A stretch of 64,000 nucleotides of DNA from an uncultured Christensenella sp. (GCA_910576655.1 CAJTJC010000006.1:48090-112089); one strand, 5' to 3'; numbered from the stretch's first letter, positions 43,532 to 52,635 are shown. The notes: a model not told the origin generated them from the letters alone. Made by a program: numbers and translations.

Positions 43532-45315
43532 TTTCTATCTCCGCTCTTCAATTTTTCCTTTTGTTGGATAAGTTCGTTAATTTCGTTCAATATGCGGCGC
43601 GCAGACGCGACATCGCTTTCGTTTTTCGCTTGCGCGCGTAGCGCGTCAATCGCTTTGTCCAAATCGTAAATTTTCAGTTTTTTAATGCAGTCGTAAAAAT
43701 AATCTTCGTTGACCTGTCCGTCGAGTCTGCCGTCGCTGAAATCGAGTATTCGGCAAAGCTCGTCGTATTCGGGCGTGTTCTCTTCGAAAAATTCGAACAG
43801 CTCGGCGGGCTGCACCCGCTCTTCGAGCAGCTTTTTCGATTTTATATAATTTGCGATAATCGAGTGAACGTCGTCGCAAAACGGTATACCCGAAATATCC
43901 TCCTCCGCAAACTTCGCATTGAAAAGATATGCGGCTATTACAAAACGCGAAGCTTTGACCGTAACCGAGGAATTGTCCTTTCTTACGGTTTCGCTCTTGG
44001 GCGCGGCAGGCTCTTTAACGGGCGCCGACTGCAAATCGCGGCTGAGCGATTCGTAGGTAATACCCGTCTTGTCGCGCAGGTTTTTAAGCAGCTCCTCCTG
44101 CTCCGCAGCGCTGTCCGCGGTACGGACTATCTTGATTGCGTCGCTGACGAATTTGCGTTTTTCGTCGGTGTGCGACATATCGTAACCCTTTTCAAGCACC
44201 GAAAGCTTGTAATCGATTAACGGCATAGCACAATCGAGACACTGTCTGTACCCCTCGGGTCCGCGCTGCTTTATCACGTCGTCGGGGTCAAGCCCTTCCG
44301 GCAGAGGAACCACTCTGACGTTAAGCCCCTCGTCTTTGAGAATTTCAAGCCCGCGCATATTCGCCTTTTGCCCCGCGCCGTCGCCGTCGTAGCTTATAAA
44401 CACGTTGTCTGCATATCGCTTTATCAGCCGCGCCTGCTCCTGAGTAAGCGAAGTGCCCATACTGGCCACCACGTTTTTAAAGCCCGCCTGATACAGGGAT
44501 ATTGTATCCATATACCCTTCGACGATAATTACTTCCTTTATAGTTTGGGTTTTTCTCAGCCTTTTTAAAAGGTTTATATTATAAAGGGTCTTGCTTTTAT
44601 TGAACAGCACGGTTTCCTTCGTGTTCTTATACTTTGCAAAATCAGTCTTTTTCAGCACCCTGCCGCCGAACGCCACGACCTCGTCCATAGCGTTTATGAC
44701 GGGAAAAATCAGTCTTCCGCCCTGTGCGTCAGACAGCCTGCCGTTGACCTCGTTCACCGTTCCGCTGTCGAGAATGTCCTGCCTGGAATATCCCTTGGAC
44801 AGCAGAAACCTCGGCAAATCGTTGAAGTTGAGGCTTGCGCCAAGTCCGAAGCTGCGAACCAGATTGGAAGGTATTTGTCTTTTCAGAATATATTCGATAT
44901 GCTCGTCCGCCTTGCCAGAATTGAGGTTATCGAGGTAAAAATGGGCGCAATCGTTCATAATCTTCAACAGCGTGTCGCGCTTTCTTTTAAGTTCGGCTGT
45001 TTTCTGATTGTCGAAGCCCGTCTGAGGCATTTGCAGCCCCGCCCGCTCGGCAAGCAGCTTGACGGCGTCCATAAAATCGATATTTTCCATTTCGCGAACG
45101 AATTTAATTACGTCGCCCGATTCGCCGCAGCCGAAGCAGTGATAGTACTGGTCCGCCTCGTTGATTGCGAACGACGGAGTTTTTTCATGATGAAACGGAC
45201 AGCACGCCCAATAGCTTCCGCCTCGCCTGTCCAAAGTAACGTAGCTGCCCGCAACCTCTATAATATTAAGTTTTTCCTTTAAAGTTATCAAAAACTCTTG
45301 CAGTGCAGTCGCCAT
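43528..45315 (-). CDS. dnaG: DNA primase
   Basis: Makes RNA primers for replication. A CHC2 zinc finger (CCPFHHEKTPSF, YYHCFGCGESGD), the core with EVNGRLSDAQGGRLIFPV, a TOPRIM domain (VIIVEGYMDTI, ISYDGDGAG), and a helicase-binding C-terminus. 595 residues. It precedes rpoD in the macromolecular synthesis operon. Confidence 0.97.
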   Translation of the reverse strand: MATALQEFLITLKEKLNIIEVAGSYVTLDRRGGSYWACCPFHHEKTPSFAINEADQYYHCFGCGESGDVIKFVREMENIDFMDAVKLLAERAGLQMPQTGFDNQKTAELKRKRDTLLKIMNDCAHFYLDNLNSGKADEHIEYILKRQIPSNLVRSFGLGASLNFNDLPRFLLSKGYSRQDILDSGTVNEVNGRLSDAQGGRLIFPVINAMDEVVAFGGRVLKKTDFAKYKNTKETVLFNKSKTLYNINLLKRLRKTQTIKEVIIVEGYMDTISLYQAGFKNVVASMGTSLTQEQARLIKRYADNVFISYDGDGAGQKANMRGLEILKDEGLNVRVVPLPEGLDPDDVIKQRGPEGYRQCLDCAMPLIDYKLSVLEKGYDMSHTDEKRKFVSDAIKIVRTADSAAEQEELLKNLRDKTGITYESLSRDLQSAPVKEPAAPKSETVRKDNSSVTVKASRFVIAAYLFNAKFAEEDISGIPFCDDVHSIIANYIKSKKLLEERVQPAELFEFFEENTPEYDELCRILDFSDGRLDGQVNEDYFYDCIKKLKIYDLDKAIDALRAQAKNESDVASARRILNEINELIQQKEKLKSGDRK

Positions 45316-45320
45316 AAAAA

Positions 45321-46337
45321 TCAGTCGGAGAAATTCCAGCCTTTTGGTACGAATATCGCGTTAAACATATACACCGCGTAGGTGTCGGTCATAGACGAAA
45401 TATAGTCGCAAACGACCTGCTCGCGCGGGTAATCTTTAAGCAAAGATACGTACGTTTCGGGCATTTTGTCGCAGTGCTCGATAAAGTAGCGGTACATTTG
45501 GGTGAGCATACGCTCCGCCTTTTCCTCCTCGCTCTTTGCCGTGCTGCTGCGGTAAACCCTTTCGAACATAAACGAACGCAGTCTCTCGCTCGCTTTTTCC
45601 ACTTCCCTGTCCATTCTTACGTCGCTTTGACCGTATGAATTCCTGTATATGGAAGTAATCGCGGTGTTGATGCGCTCCTTCGAAGAATTGCCGAGCACCT
45701 CTACTATTTCCTTGGGAATGTCGTTGTAGGAAAGAATATCGGCACGCACCGCGTCCTCTATGTCGTGATTGATATAGGCTATCCTGTCCGCAAGGGAAAC
45801 GCATTTCCCTTCTAACGTACAAGGCTTGCCGCTCTTTTTATGGTTTAAGATACCGTCGCGCACCTCAAACGTAAGGTTGAGTCCCTTACCGTCCTTTTCA
45901 AGCACGTCCACAACGCGCAGCGACTGCACGTTATGCTCGAACTTAAACGGGCTTAAACTGTTGAGAATTCTTTCGCCGCTATGTCCGAACGGCGTATGCC
46001 CCAAATCGTGACCGAGCGCGATAGCCTCGGCAAGGTCCTCGTTGAGCGACAGCGCGCGGGCTATACTGCGCGAAATCTGCGCTACGTCAAGAGTGTGGGT
46101 TAACCTCGTTATGTAATGGTCGCCCTGAGGCGAAAAGAAAACCTGCGTCTTGTTTTTCAGCCGTCTGAAAGCTTTGCAATAGATAAGCCTGTCCTTGTCG
46201 CGCTGAAAGTCCGTGCGCATTGCGCAGGGCTCTTCCTCGCGCGCCCTTCCCTTGCTTTTTTCGGAAAAGGTAGCGTACGGGGAAAGAAACGCTTTTTCGA
46301 TTTGATATGTTTTTTCCTTTACTAAAAATTCCTTCAT
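45321..46337 (-). CDS. dgt: dGTP triphosphohydrolase-like protein
   Basis: An HD-domain phosphohydrolase (338 residues) with RLTHTLDVAQISRSIARAL, ALGHDLGHTPFGHSGE (HD motif) and YINHDIEDA. Relatives hydrolyse dNTPs to control pools. Located just upstream of dnaG, as in other Clostridia. The start region MKEFLVKEKTYQIEKAF lacks a strong ribosome-binding site. Confidence 0.92.
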   Translation of the reverse strand: MKEFLVKEKTYQIEKAFLSPYATFSEKSKGRAREEEPCAMRTDFQRDKDRLIYCKAFRRLKNKTQVFFSPQGDHYITRLTHTLDVAQISRSIARALSLNEDLAEAIALGHDLGHTPFGHSGERILNSLSPFKFEHNVQSLRVVDVLEKDGKGLNLTFEVRDGILNHKKSGKPCTLEGKCVSLADRIAYINHDIEDAVRADILSYNDIPKEIVEVLGNSSKERINTAITSIYRNSYGQSDVRMDREVEKASERLRSFMFERVYRSSTAKSEEEKAERMLTQMYRYFIEHCDKMPETYVSLLKDYPREQVVCDYISSMTDTYAVYMFNAIFVPKGWNFSD

Positions 46338-46390
46338 TACACAATAGATACGAAAAAAAACTTTTTTTTCCTTTTTTTTAGCGAATATTG

Positions 46391-46418
46391 TAAAAAGGGG
46401 CGGATTTACCCGCCCCTT
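46391..46418 (-). terminator. Terminator of the shikimate operon
   Basis: AAAAGGGGCGG and CCGCCCCTTTT surround a short loop, overlapping the last codons of the SDR gene. The T-tract TTTTTAC on the minus strand follows. Confidence 0.85.
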
Positions 46419-47144
46419 TTATTTTCCGAAGCCGCCGCCCACGGAAAGCACCTCGCCCGTTACGTATTCCGCATCCGACAGATACACGCACGCCCTTGCA
46501 ACCTCTTCGGGATTGCCTATGCGCCCCATTGGAATCTGCGCGACAAGCTGTTCCATTTCGTCGCCCGTCAAATCGGAATTCATCTGCGTATCGATAACGC
46601 CCGGCGAGACGCAGTTTACGCGCACCTTGGACGGAGCAAGCTCCTTTGCAAGCGCCTTGGTAAACGCAATCAGCGCGCCCTTGGAAGCCGAATACGCAAC
46701 CTCGCAGCTTGCGCCTACCTCGCCCCATATCGACGACACGTTGATTATGCACCCGCCGCCGTTGCCTATCATTCTGTCTGCAACCGCACGCGAGCATAAA
46801 AACGCGCCGTTCATATTCACGGCGAAAATTTTGTTCCAGTCTGCAAGAGTAGTATCCTGAATAACGCGGATAAGCGAAATTCCCGCATTGTTCACAAGCA
46901 CGTCAAGCGTGTCGTAAATTGAAAAATATTCCCTGAACATAGACCGCACCTGCGCCTCGTCAGAAACGTCGGCACGCATAAGCACGGGGCAGTAGCCCAG
47001 CATATTGAACTCCTCCTGCGTGGCAAGCGCGCTGCGCTCGTCGTTACGGTAATTTAAAACCACCTCGCAGCCCTGCTTTAAAAATTCAAGGGCAATCGCC
47101 TTGCCTATTCCCTTCGTTCCGCCCGTTACCAGCACGGTCTTCAT
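46419..47144 (-). CDS. SDR oxidoreductase (FabG-like)
   Basis: 241 residues: VTGGTKGIGKAIA cofactor loop, NNAG, SSIWGEVGASCEVAYSASKGA (Ser, Tyr, Lys) and VSPGVIDTQMN. It resembles 3-oxoacyl-ACP reductase but sits at the end of the shikimate operon (overlapping aroK by four bases), so its substrate may not be acyl-ACP. Confidence 0.88.
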   Translation of the reverse strand: MKTVLVTGGTKGIGKAIALEFLKQGCEVVLNYRNDERSALATQEEFNMLGYCPVLMRADVSDEAQVRSMFREYFSIYDTLDVLVNNAGISLIRVIQDTTLADWNKIFAVNMNGAFLCSRAVADRMIGNGGGCIINVSSIWGEVGASCEVAYSASKGALIAFTKALAKELAPSKVRVNCVSPGVIDTQMNSDLTGDEMEQLVAQIPMGRIGNPEEVARACVYLSDAEYVTGEVLSVGGGFGK

Positions 47145-47647
47145 ATTGCTTCCTCTCTACACATAAAAATTTTTTGCAGAACCTCGCGCGGCGTCAGGCC
47201 GTCGGTATCGACGATAAAATCCGCAACGCGTTCGTATATCCGCGCTCTCTCTTCGTATAATTTGGTAAGCCGCTCTTTTCTGTCACCCGAAAGCAGCGGC
47301 CTCGAAGCGTCGCCTTCAAGCCTTTTTAAAAGCGTTTCTAACTTTGCTCTCAGATATACGATATCGCCGTGCTTTTTAAAAAGTCGCACGTTCTCTTCCC
47401 GCAATACGGCGCCGCCTCCGGTTGAAACGAACGCGTCGTCGCCGTAGCTGCAAATTTCGCGTATCGCCTCGGTTTCGAGTTCGCGGAAATACTCTTCGCC
47501 GTATTCGGAAAATATCGCGCCTATATCGCCGTGACGGCTTGTAATAAACGCGTCGGTATCGTAAATTTGTTCGTTACAAATACTTTCATACAAGTTTATA
47601 ACCGTCGTTTTGCCGCTTCCCGGCATACCGATTAGAAACGTACTCAT
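47141..47647 (-). CDS. aroK: Shikimate kinase
   Basis: Phosphorylates shikimate at O3. The P-loop GMPGSGKTT, the YDTDAFI acidic pair, and the VSTGGGAVLREENV segment are visible. 168 residues. It overlaps aroQ by four bases; part of MBL-aroC-aroB-aroE-aroQ-aroK. Confidence 0.94.
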   Translation of the reverse strand: MSTFLIGMPGSGKTTVINLYESICNEQIYDTDAFITSRHGDIGAIFSEYGEEYFRELETEAIREICSYGDDAFVSTGGGAVLREENVRLFKKHGDIVYLRAKLETLLKRLEGDASRPLLSGDRKERLTKLYEERARIYERVADFIVDTDGLTPREVLQKIFMCREEAI

Positions 47648-48057
47648 AGCTTAAAGCTTTCACCAGCCAGAATATAGCTGTTTTTGCCGAAGCCGCAGAT
47701 TACACCCTTGCACACCTCCGACAGCACCGATTTTTTTCTGAACTCTTCACGGGCGTGCACGTTGGACATATGCACCTCGACGACGGGCGTGCCGACCGAC
47801 GCGATAGCGTCGCGGATAGCGTAGCTGTAATGCGTAAACGCTCCGGCGTTCAAAATTATGCCGTCGAAGCCTTCCGCGCACTGAATGGCGGTACAAATAT
47901 CGCCCTCGTTATTGCTCTGGTAAAATTCGCAGCTGTCCTCGCTGAAATGCTCTACTATCTCGTAATTGATTTCGTCCAAGGTCTGCGCGCCGTATACGTC
48001 CTTTTCACGCAGCCCAGTCATATTAAGATTTACACCGTTTATAAATAACAGTCTCAT
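47644..48057 (-). CDS. aroQ: 3-dehydroquinate dehydratase, type II
   Basis: Dehydrates 3-dehydroquinate to 3-dehydroshikimate. FINGVNLNMTGLREKDVYG (catalytic Arg and Tyr), QSNNEGDICTAIQ, LNAGAFTHYSYAIRDAI and EVHMSNVHAREEFR (catalytic His) are present. 137 residues, slightly short. It overlaps both neighbours by four bases. Confidence 0.94.
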   Translation of the reverse strand: MRLLFINGVNLNMTGLREKDVYGAQTLDEINYEIVEHFSEDSCEFYQSNNEGDICTAIQCAEGFDGIILNAGAFTHYSYAIRDAIASVGTPVVEVHMSNVHAREEFRKKSVLSEVCKGVICGFGKNSYILAGESFKL

Positions 48058-48851
48058 TTTCTACCCTCCGTATATAAATTGAACAGCCGTTTTGCTTCGT
48101 CTCCGTCCGCACGCTTATTAAAAAAAATGCACTGCGCGTAATACGCCTGATAAAACAGCATAGCCAGTCCGTTGATTATTCGCTTTCCGCATCCTTCGGC
48201 AATCCGTAAAAACTCGCTTTTTGCGGGCTCGTAAATCAAGTCTACGGCGACCTCGCAAAGCGAAAGCATATCCTCGCCGAGCGGTGAAATCCCCTCCGTA
48301 GCGTGCATACCTATGCCCGTAGCGTTAATCACCGCATAATATGGCTTCGGCGACAGACGGTCTATCGCCGTAACCTCGCGGAATTCCTCGGAAATGCGTT
48401 TCGCGCTTTCAGCGTGCTTATCGTAAACGTACACGCGCGCGCCCGCATCCGCAAGCTTCTTTGCAACGCTTCTGCCCGCGCCGCCCGCGCCGAGCAGCAG
48501 AATATCCCTGCCGCAGACCTTTACTCCGCCGTTATCGAGCATAAGCATAAAACCCAGCCCGTCGGTATTGTGCCCCGAAGCGTCGCTTACCCTCACTGTA
48601 TTGACGGCGCCGAAAACACGCGCGTCGCCCTGAACGCTTTTAAGGTACGGTATTATATTAAGCTTATACGGAATAGTAACGTTGAAGCCGTCGTATTCCT
48701 TAAAGTATTTTTCCATGCTTGCCGCAAATTCGTTTTCGGGTACGGATACCTTTTCATAGGTCAGGCCGTTTCCCGAACGTTGCGCGACAAAGTTGTGAAT
48801 TTCGGGGCTTAAAGACTTCGAAACGTCTTTACCGATAACCGCAAGCCTCAT
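48054..48851 (-). CDS. aroE: Shikimate dehydrogenase (NADPH)
   Basis: Reduces dehydroshikimate. SKSLSPEIHNF (substrate site), GFNVTIPYKL (catalytic Lys), NTDGLGF, and the NADP loop LLGAGGAGRSVAK. 265 residues, normal. Overlaps aroB by four bases. Confidence 0.95.
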   Translation of the reverse strand: MRLAVIGKDVSKSLSPEIHNFVAQRSGNGLTYEKVSVPENEFAASMEKYFKEYDGFNVTIPYKLNIIPYLKSVQGDARVFGAVNTVRVSDASGHNTDGLGFMLMLDNGGVKVCGRDILLLGAGGAGRSVAKKLADAGARVYVYDKHAESAKRISEEFREVTAIDRLSPKPYYAVINATGIGMHATEGISPLGEDMLSLCEVAVDLIYEPAKSEFLRIAEGCGKRIINGLAMLFYQAYYAQCIFFNKRADGDEAKRLFNLYTEGRK

Positions 48852-49882
48852 TGATTTACTTCCTTTAACAGACGAACGTATTCGTCAAAGCTCAGCTTTA
48901 ATTCGGTGCTTTCCCCCTCGCGCATCGGCACAATAAGAGAAATGCTTTCGTCCGTATTTTTCTTGTCCATTTTAGCGAACTCGGCAGCCTTTTCAATATC
49001 TGCGTACGCGGGAATTTTAACCGCGCGTTCTATAAGCTGCCTTAATCTCGCGTAATATTCTCCATCCCCTATTTTCAGCTTTTCGGCAATATACATCTCG
49101 TAATACATACCGATAAGCACGAACTCGCCGTGCGACTTTCTGCGGTAATACAGCTCTGCCGCGTGACCCGTGGTGTGTCCGAGGTTGAGCGTTTTGCGCA
49201 TACCGTTGACGTCGCGCTCGTCCGCGGAAACCACGCGCGCCTTGTGCCTTATGCAGGCGGGAACGATTGAACCGAGAAAATCGAGATTGAAAATATCATA
49301 CTCTTTTAATAGCTTTGAGAAAATGCTCTTGTCGAGCGCGGCGTACTTGATAATCTCGCCGAGCCCGCATCTGATTTCACGCGGCGGCAAGGTTTTCAAA
49401 AACATAAGGTCGACTATCACTTCGCTCGGCTGATAAAACGCGCCGACGAGGTTTTTTATATTTTTAAAATCGACCGCCGTCTTTCCTCCGACCGAACTGT
49501 CCACCTGCGACAGCAGCGTCGTAGGTATCTGAACCGCGTTGACACCGCGCATATAAAGCGAAGCGGCAAGTCCCGCAATATCGCCTACAACCCCGCCGCC
49601 GAACGCAATTACGGTACCGCTGCGTTTAAGCCCCGCTTCCGCCATTGCGCCGAGAATATCGGCAAGATAGAAAAACGTCTTGCTTTTCTCGCCCGCAGGC
49701 AAAACGTAAAGCCCGCAACCGTTAAAATACTCTTCGATAAGCTTTCCGTAAATCGCGTATACGTTGCCGTCGGTTACTACAAATTTCTGCCCGCCAAGCA
49801 ACAGAGCATATTTTGAGAACGCCCCCTCTCCGCAATGAATAACGCTTTTACAAGACGACGTATTCAATAAAATATCCGTCAT
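48848..49882 (-). CDS. aroB: 3-dehydroquinate synthase
   Basis: Cyclises DAHP to dehydroquinate using NAD and a divalent metal. VIAFGGGVVGDIAGLAA, QIPTTLLSQVDSSVGGKT and LNLGHTTGHAAEL are visible. 344 residues. Overlaps aroC by four bases. Confidence 0.96.
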   Translation of the reverse strand: MTDILLNTSSCKSVIHCGEGAFSKYALLLGGQKFVVTDGNVYAIYGKLIEEYFNGCGLYVLPAGEKSKTFFYLADILGAMAEAGLKRSGTVIAFGGGVVGDIAGLAASLYMRGVNAVQIPTTLLSQVDSSVGGKTAVDFKNIKNLVGAFYQPSEVIVDLMFLKTLPPREIRCGLGEIIKYAALDKSIFSKLLKEYDIFNLDFLGSIVPACIRHKARVVSADERDVNGMRKTLNLGHTTGHAAELYYRRKSHGEFVLIGMYYEMYIAEKLKIGDGEYYARLRQLIERAVKIPAYADIEKAAEFAKMDKKNTDESISLIVPMREGESTELKLSFDEYVRLLKEVNQ

Positions 49883-50997
49883 ATCAGCTCACCGTATCTT
49901 TTTATTACCTCGGACATATTATCGCCGCCCAGCCGCTCGGACACGGCGTTTGCGATTACGAACGCCGTTACGCTTTCCAGCACGATTTCCGCAGCGCAAA
50001 CCGCGCACACGTCACTGCGCTCTGCCGCAGCAACTGCGGGCTGTTTAGTAACGTAATCAACGGTTTTTAAACCTTTCATAAGCGTCGGTATCGGCTTCAT
50101 TGCCGCGCGTATCACTATTTCCTCGCCGTTTGACATTCCGCCCTCGATACCGCCCGCGTTGTTCGTCCTGCGGTAAAAACCGCCGTCGTAAAAAATTTCG
50201 TCGTGGACGCGGCTTCCGCTTATATTCGCAGCGCCGAAGCCCATTCCTATCTCCACGCCCTTTATTGCCTGCACTCCCATCAGCGCGCCGCAGAGCCGAG
50301 CGTCAAGCTTCGCATCGTTTTGCATACAGCTTCCGAAGCCGCTTTTAAGTCCTTTTACGCGGATTTCTATTACGCCGCCCGCAGTATCGCCTTCGGCTTT
50401 GAGCTTGTCTATCAGCTCGATTGCCTCTGCCGAGCCGTCAAGCATAAACAAAGGATTAGCCTTTGCCGCCGCAAGCTCGCCGAACTTATATTCGTTATTA
50501 TCTTTAACGCCGCATACACTCCTGACGTAGCCGGACACCTCCACGCCGAGTGTTCTGAGATATTGCCTTGCGACAGTACCCGCGACGACGCTTGTCGCTG
50601 TCGAGCGCGCGCTCGCGCGTTCGAGTACGTTGCGAGCGTCGGTGTGTCCGTACTTTTTAAGCCCCGTCAAATCGGCGTGACCCGGGCGAACCGCAGTAAG
50701 CCGTTTTCGGGAAGTATCGCACCCCTCGGGCGCCATACATTCGCGCCAGTTTTCGTAGTCGGAATTTGCCACGCTGAAAGCAAGCGGACTTCCCAGCGTT
50801 TCAAGATTGCGCACGCCGCTTAAAATTTCCACCCTGTCGCGTTCGATTTTCTGTCTGCCGCCCCTACCGTATCCGCTTTGACGCAAAGCAAGGTATTCGT
50901 CTATCTCGTCTATATTTATTTCAAGCCCCGCGGGTAATCCTTCCATTATTCCCACGAGCGCTTTGCCGTGCGACTCGCCTGCCGTTGTAAGCTTCAT
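49879..50997 (-). CDS. aroC: Chorismate synthase
   Basis: Final step to chorismate, needing reduced FMN. GESHGKALVGIMEGLPAG, YGRGGRQKIERD, ASARSTATSVVAGTVA and EGGMSNGEEI are diagnostic. 372 residues. No EPSP synthase (aroA) gene is in this operon, so it must be elsewhere. Confidence 0.97.
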   Translation of the reverse strand: MKLTTAGESHGKALVGIMEGLPAGLEINIDEIDEYLALRQSGYGRGGRQKIERDRVEILSGVRNLETLGSPLAFSVANSDYENWRECMAPEGCDTSRKRLTAVRPGHADLTGLKKYGHTDARNVLERASARSTATSVVAGTVARQYLRTLGVEVSGYVRSVCGVKDNNEYKFGELAAAKANPLFMLDGSAEAIELIDKLKAEGDTAGGVIEIRVKGLKSGFGSCMQNDAKLDARLCGALMGVQAIKGVEIGMGFGAANISGSRVHDEIFYDGGFYRRTNNAGGIEGGMSNGEEIVIRAAMKPIPTLMKGLKTVDYVTKQPAVAAAERSDVCAVCAAEIVLESVTAFVIANAVSERLGGDNMSEVIKRYGELI

Positions 50998-51989
50998 ACG
51001 TTACCTCGATTAAATTTATATCCCGACTGCGTAACCTCGACCGTGACGGTGCCAAGTTCGTCGGTTCTGTAAAGATTTTCGCCTACGCTGTTTATAACGT
51101 CGGACAGCACATTAACGGACGCCGCGCCGTTATCACCGACGGAAATCACCGCCGCTTCGGGGCTGATTGCATCGTAAAACGCGGCGCACGCGGAAGTCTC
51201 GCCTCCGTGATTTGCAACCTGCACTATCTTGCATTTTTCAAGCGCTGCGGGATAATCTTTTCCCGCTATTTCGTAAGAAAGCGCAACCGAATTTAAGACT
51301 GCCGCTTCTACGTCGCTCGTAAACAAAAACGCAGTTTCGCCGAATTCCAGCCAAATCACTGCAGAGCTGTTGTTTCGCGCAGACGCCGTCGGATTTTCGT
51401 TCAGTTGAGAATACTCGCCGCCTTCAAGACCGATTACCGACGGCGAAAGAAAGGTAAAAAAATAATCGTCCGCTTTCGCACCCGCATTATATTGACTGTA
51501 AATAATTTCCGCACCGCTTGACTTAACGCCGTCGTAAAACCTGCGAAATCCGTCGGTTACGTACTTGTTTTTGCAATACGGCATAAATACGCTTTTGACG
51601 CTTTTATATTTTATAATTTCGGAAAGACCGCCGCAATGCTCGTTATTTACCGACGAACAAACGAGATAGTCAACAGTGTCTATGCCTCGTCTGTTAAGCT
51701 CTTTAATTACTTTCGAATTGTTCGAATACCTGCCGTTGCCCGCGTCTATAAGCATATTTTTGCCGTCGGGAAGCTCGACGATTGTGCAGTCGCCGTATCC
51801 GACGTCCACGAAGCTTACACGCATTACGCCTATTTCGGCACGCTTGCCCGAAACGAGATAGCCCGCAAGATATTTGACGGGAATAAATGCGTTGGTAATA
51901 AATATCGCGGCGGCAATCAACGCGACAGCACACAACGATATTATTGACCAAAGTTTTGCTTTCGAAAGCTTTTTCGCTTTTTTCTTCAT
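50994..51989 (-). CDS. Metallo-beta-lactamase-fold protein (ComEC/Rec2-like), membrane-anchored, altered active site
   Basis: 331 residues: a TM anchor (~15-35), then an MBL domain with SFVDVGYGDCTIVELPDGKN, LIDAG, FLFTSDVEAAVL and VANHGGETSA. The metal motif usually reading THxDxDH is SSVNNEHCGG, so the first His and the Asp are replaced; normal two-metal binding is doubtful. It leads the operon and overlaps aroC by four bases. It may be a pseudo-enzyme or have a structural role; extracellular DNA hydrolysis is only a family analogy. Confidence 0.8.
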   Translation of the reverse strand: MKKKAKKLSKAKLWSIISLCAVALIAAAIFITNAFIPVKYLAGYLVSGKRAEIGVMRVSFVDVGYGDCTIVELPDGKNMLIDAGNGRYSNNSKVIKELNRRGIDTVDYLVCSSVNNEHCGGLSEIIKYKSVKSVFMPYCKNKYVTDGFRRFYDGVKSSGAEIIYSQYNAGAKADDYFFTFLSPSVIGLEGGEYSQLNENPTASARNNSSAVIWLEFGETAFLFTSDVEAAVLNSVALSYEIAGKDYPAALEKCKIVQVANHGGETSACAAFYDAISPEAAVISVGDNGAASVNVLSDVINSVGENLYRTDELGTVTVEVTQSGYKFNRGNV

Positions 51990-51998
51990 CGGGTATAC

Positions 51999-52043
51999 CT
52001 GTAATTACAGTTAAATTTTAACATAATGAATAAAAAATTACAA
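51999..52043 (-). promoter_or_regulatory. Promoter and palindrome of the shikimate operon
   Basis: TTGTAA (52038-52043), 17 bp, TAAAAT (52015-52020) on the minus strand. CTGTAATTACAG, a perfect 12-bp palindrome at 51999-52010, lies over the expected transcription start, so a repressor site is plausible. Confidence 0.55.
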
Positions 52044-52051
52044 GGTATTGC

Positions 52052-52080
52052 TTGACAAAGTTTACAATATACATTATAAT
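52052..52080 (+). promoter_or_regulatory. Promoter of tRNA-Leu
   Basis: TTGACA (52052-52057), 17 bp, TATAAT (52075-52080); the start point would be a few bases before the mature tRNA at 52092. Confidence 0.85.
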
Positions 52081-52091
52081 TTTTTTGTTTT

Positions 52092-52174
52092 GCGGACGTG
52101 GCGAAATTGGCAGACGCGCAGGTTTCAGGTTCCTGTGGGCAACCGTGGGGGTTCAAGTCCCTTCGTCCGCACCA
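52092..52174 (+). tRNA. tRNA-Leu (anticodon CAG)
   Basis: Acceptor stem GCGGACG/CGTCCGC with encoded ACCA, D-arm, anticodon loop TTCAGGT (CAG at 52126-52128), a long type II variable arm, and the T arm with GTTCAAGTC. The base pair next to the loop looks like U-U. It reads leucine CUG codons. It is the likely integration site of the element that follows. Confidence 0.93.
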
Positions 52175-52184
52175 AAAACTTAGA

Positions 52185-52230
52185 AAAAGCGGTGAAATAG
52201 GCTAAAAACGGCTTATTTAACCGCTTTTTT
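52185..52230 (+). terminator. Terminator after tRNA-Leu
   Basis: AAAAGCGGT (52185-52193) pairs with ACCGCTTTT (52220-52228); further inner pairing and a T-tail follow. Confidence 0.85.
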
Positions 52231-52293
52231 ATTGTTATTTTGTAATTTTACTTGCTTTACTATTTATTACATTTTAACACATTTTTTGATTTA

Positions 52294-52311
52294 ACCCAAC
52301 TTTTACCCAAC
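52294..52311 (+). repeat. Two ACCCAAC direct repeats, possible integrase arm sites
   Basis: ACCCAAC at 52294-52300 and 52305-52311, with a period of 11 bp (one helical turn), about 120 bp inside the left end. Tyrosine integrases often use such arm-type repeats. No other copy was seen by eye. Confidence 0.45.
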
Positions 52312-52368
52312 CGATTTTTTGCCGATTTTGCCTTTAATTCTTAAAATTTAATATACAGTTCTTTCGTT

Positions 52369-52394
52369 CGCAATTTATATTGCGGACTTTTTTA
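52369..52394 (+). terminator. Hairpin with T-run inside the left noncoding region
   Basis: CGCAAT-TTAT-ATTGCG (52369-52384), followed by GAC and a 7-T run. It may end a short transcript or serve as an attenuator. Confidence 0.55.
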
Positions 52395-52395
52395 T

Positions 52396-52423
52396 TTTCC
52401 CGACGTCGGGAAAGGGGGTGCAC
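52396..52423 (+). repeat. 28-bp terminal-type direct repeat, copy A
   Basis: A perfect 18-bp palindrome TTTCCCGACGTCGGGAAA followed by GGGGGTGCAC. The same 28 bp, with one mismatch, recurs in the same orientation at 62751-62778, about 10.4 kb away. Confidence 0.85.
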
Positions 52424-52448
52424 TCTTCCTCTTTTCTTTCTTTTCCGT

Positions 52449-52508
52449 AAGGGGCGTTGAGGGCGGGGAACGCTAAACCGCTTTTCACCCGCTCCTCAAT
52501 CGCCCCTT
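52449..52508 (+). repeat. Long imperfect hairpin (60 nt), candidate origin or packaging element
   Basis: AAGGGGCG, TTGAGG and GCGGG (52449-52467) pair with CCCGC, CCTCAA and CGCCCCTT (52488-52508), interrupted only by single unpaired bases at 52493 and 52500. The loop is 20 nt. No ORF fits here. Confidence 0.75.
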
Positions 52509-52547
52509 TATTTTCTTTTACTCTTTCCTGCTTTTATGCGGTGAAGA

Positions 52548-52565
52548 GTATTTTAATTAAAATAC
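52548..52565. repeat. 18-bp perfect palindrome
   Basis: GTATTTTAATTAAAATAC, AT-rich, in the noncoding block. Operator or unwinding element is possible. Confidence 0.6.
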
Positions 52566-52635
52566 AAGGAATGCTTAAAAAAACTCCGATAATAGCATTT
52601 CTTTTTATACCTGCTTATGCTATCGAGCGGTTGTA

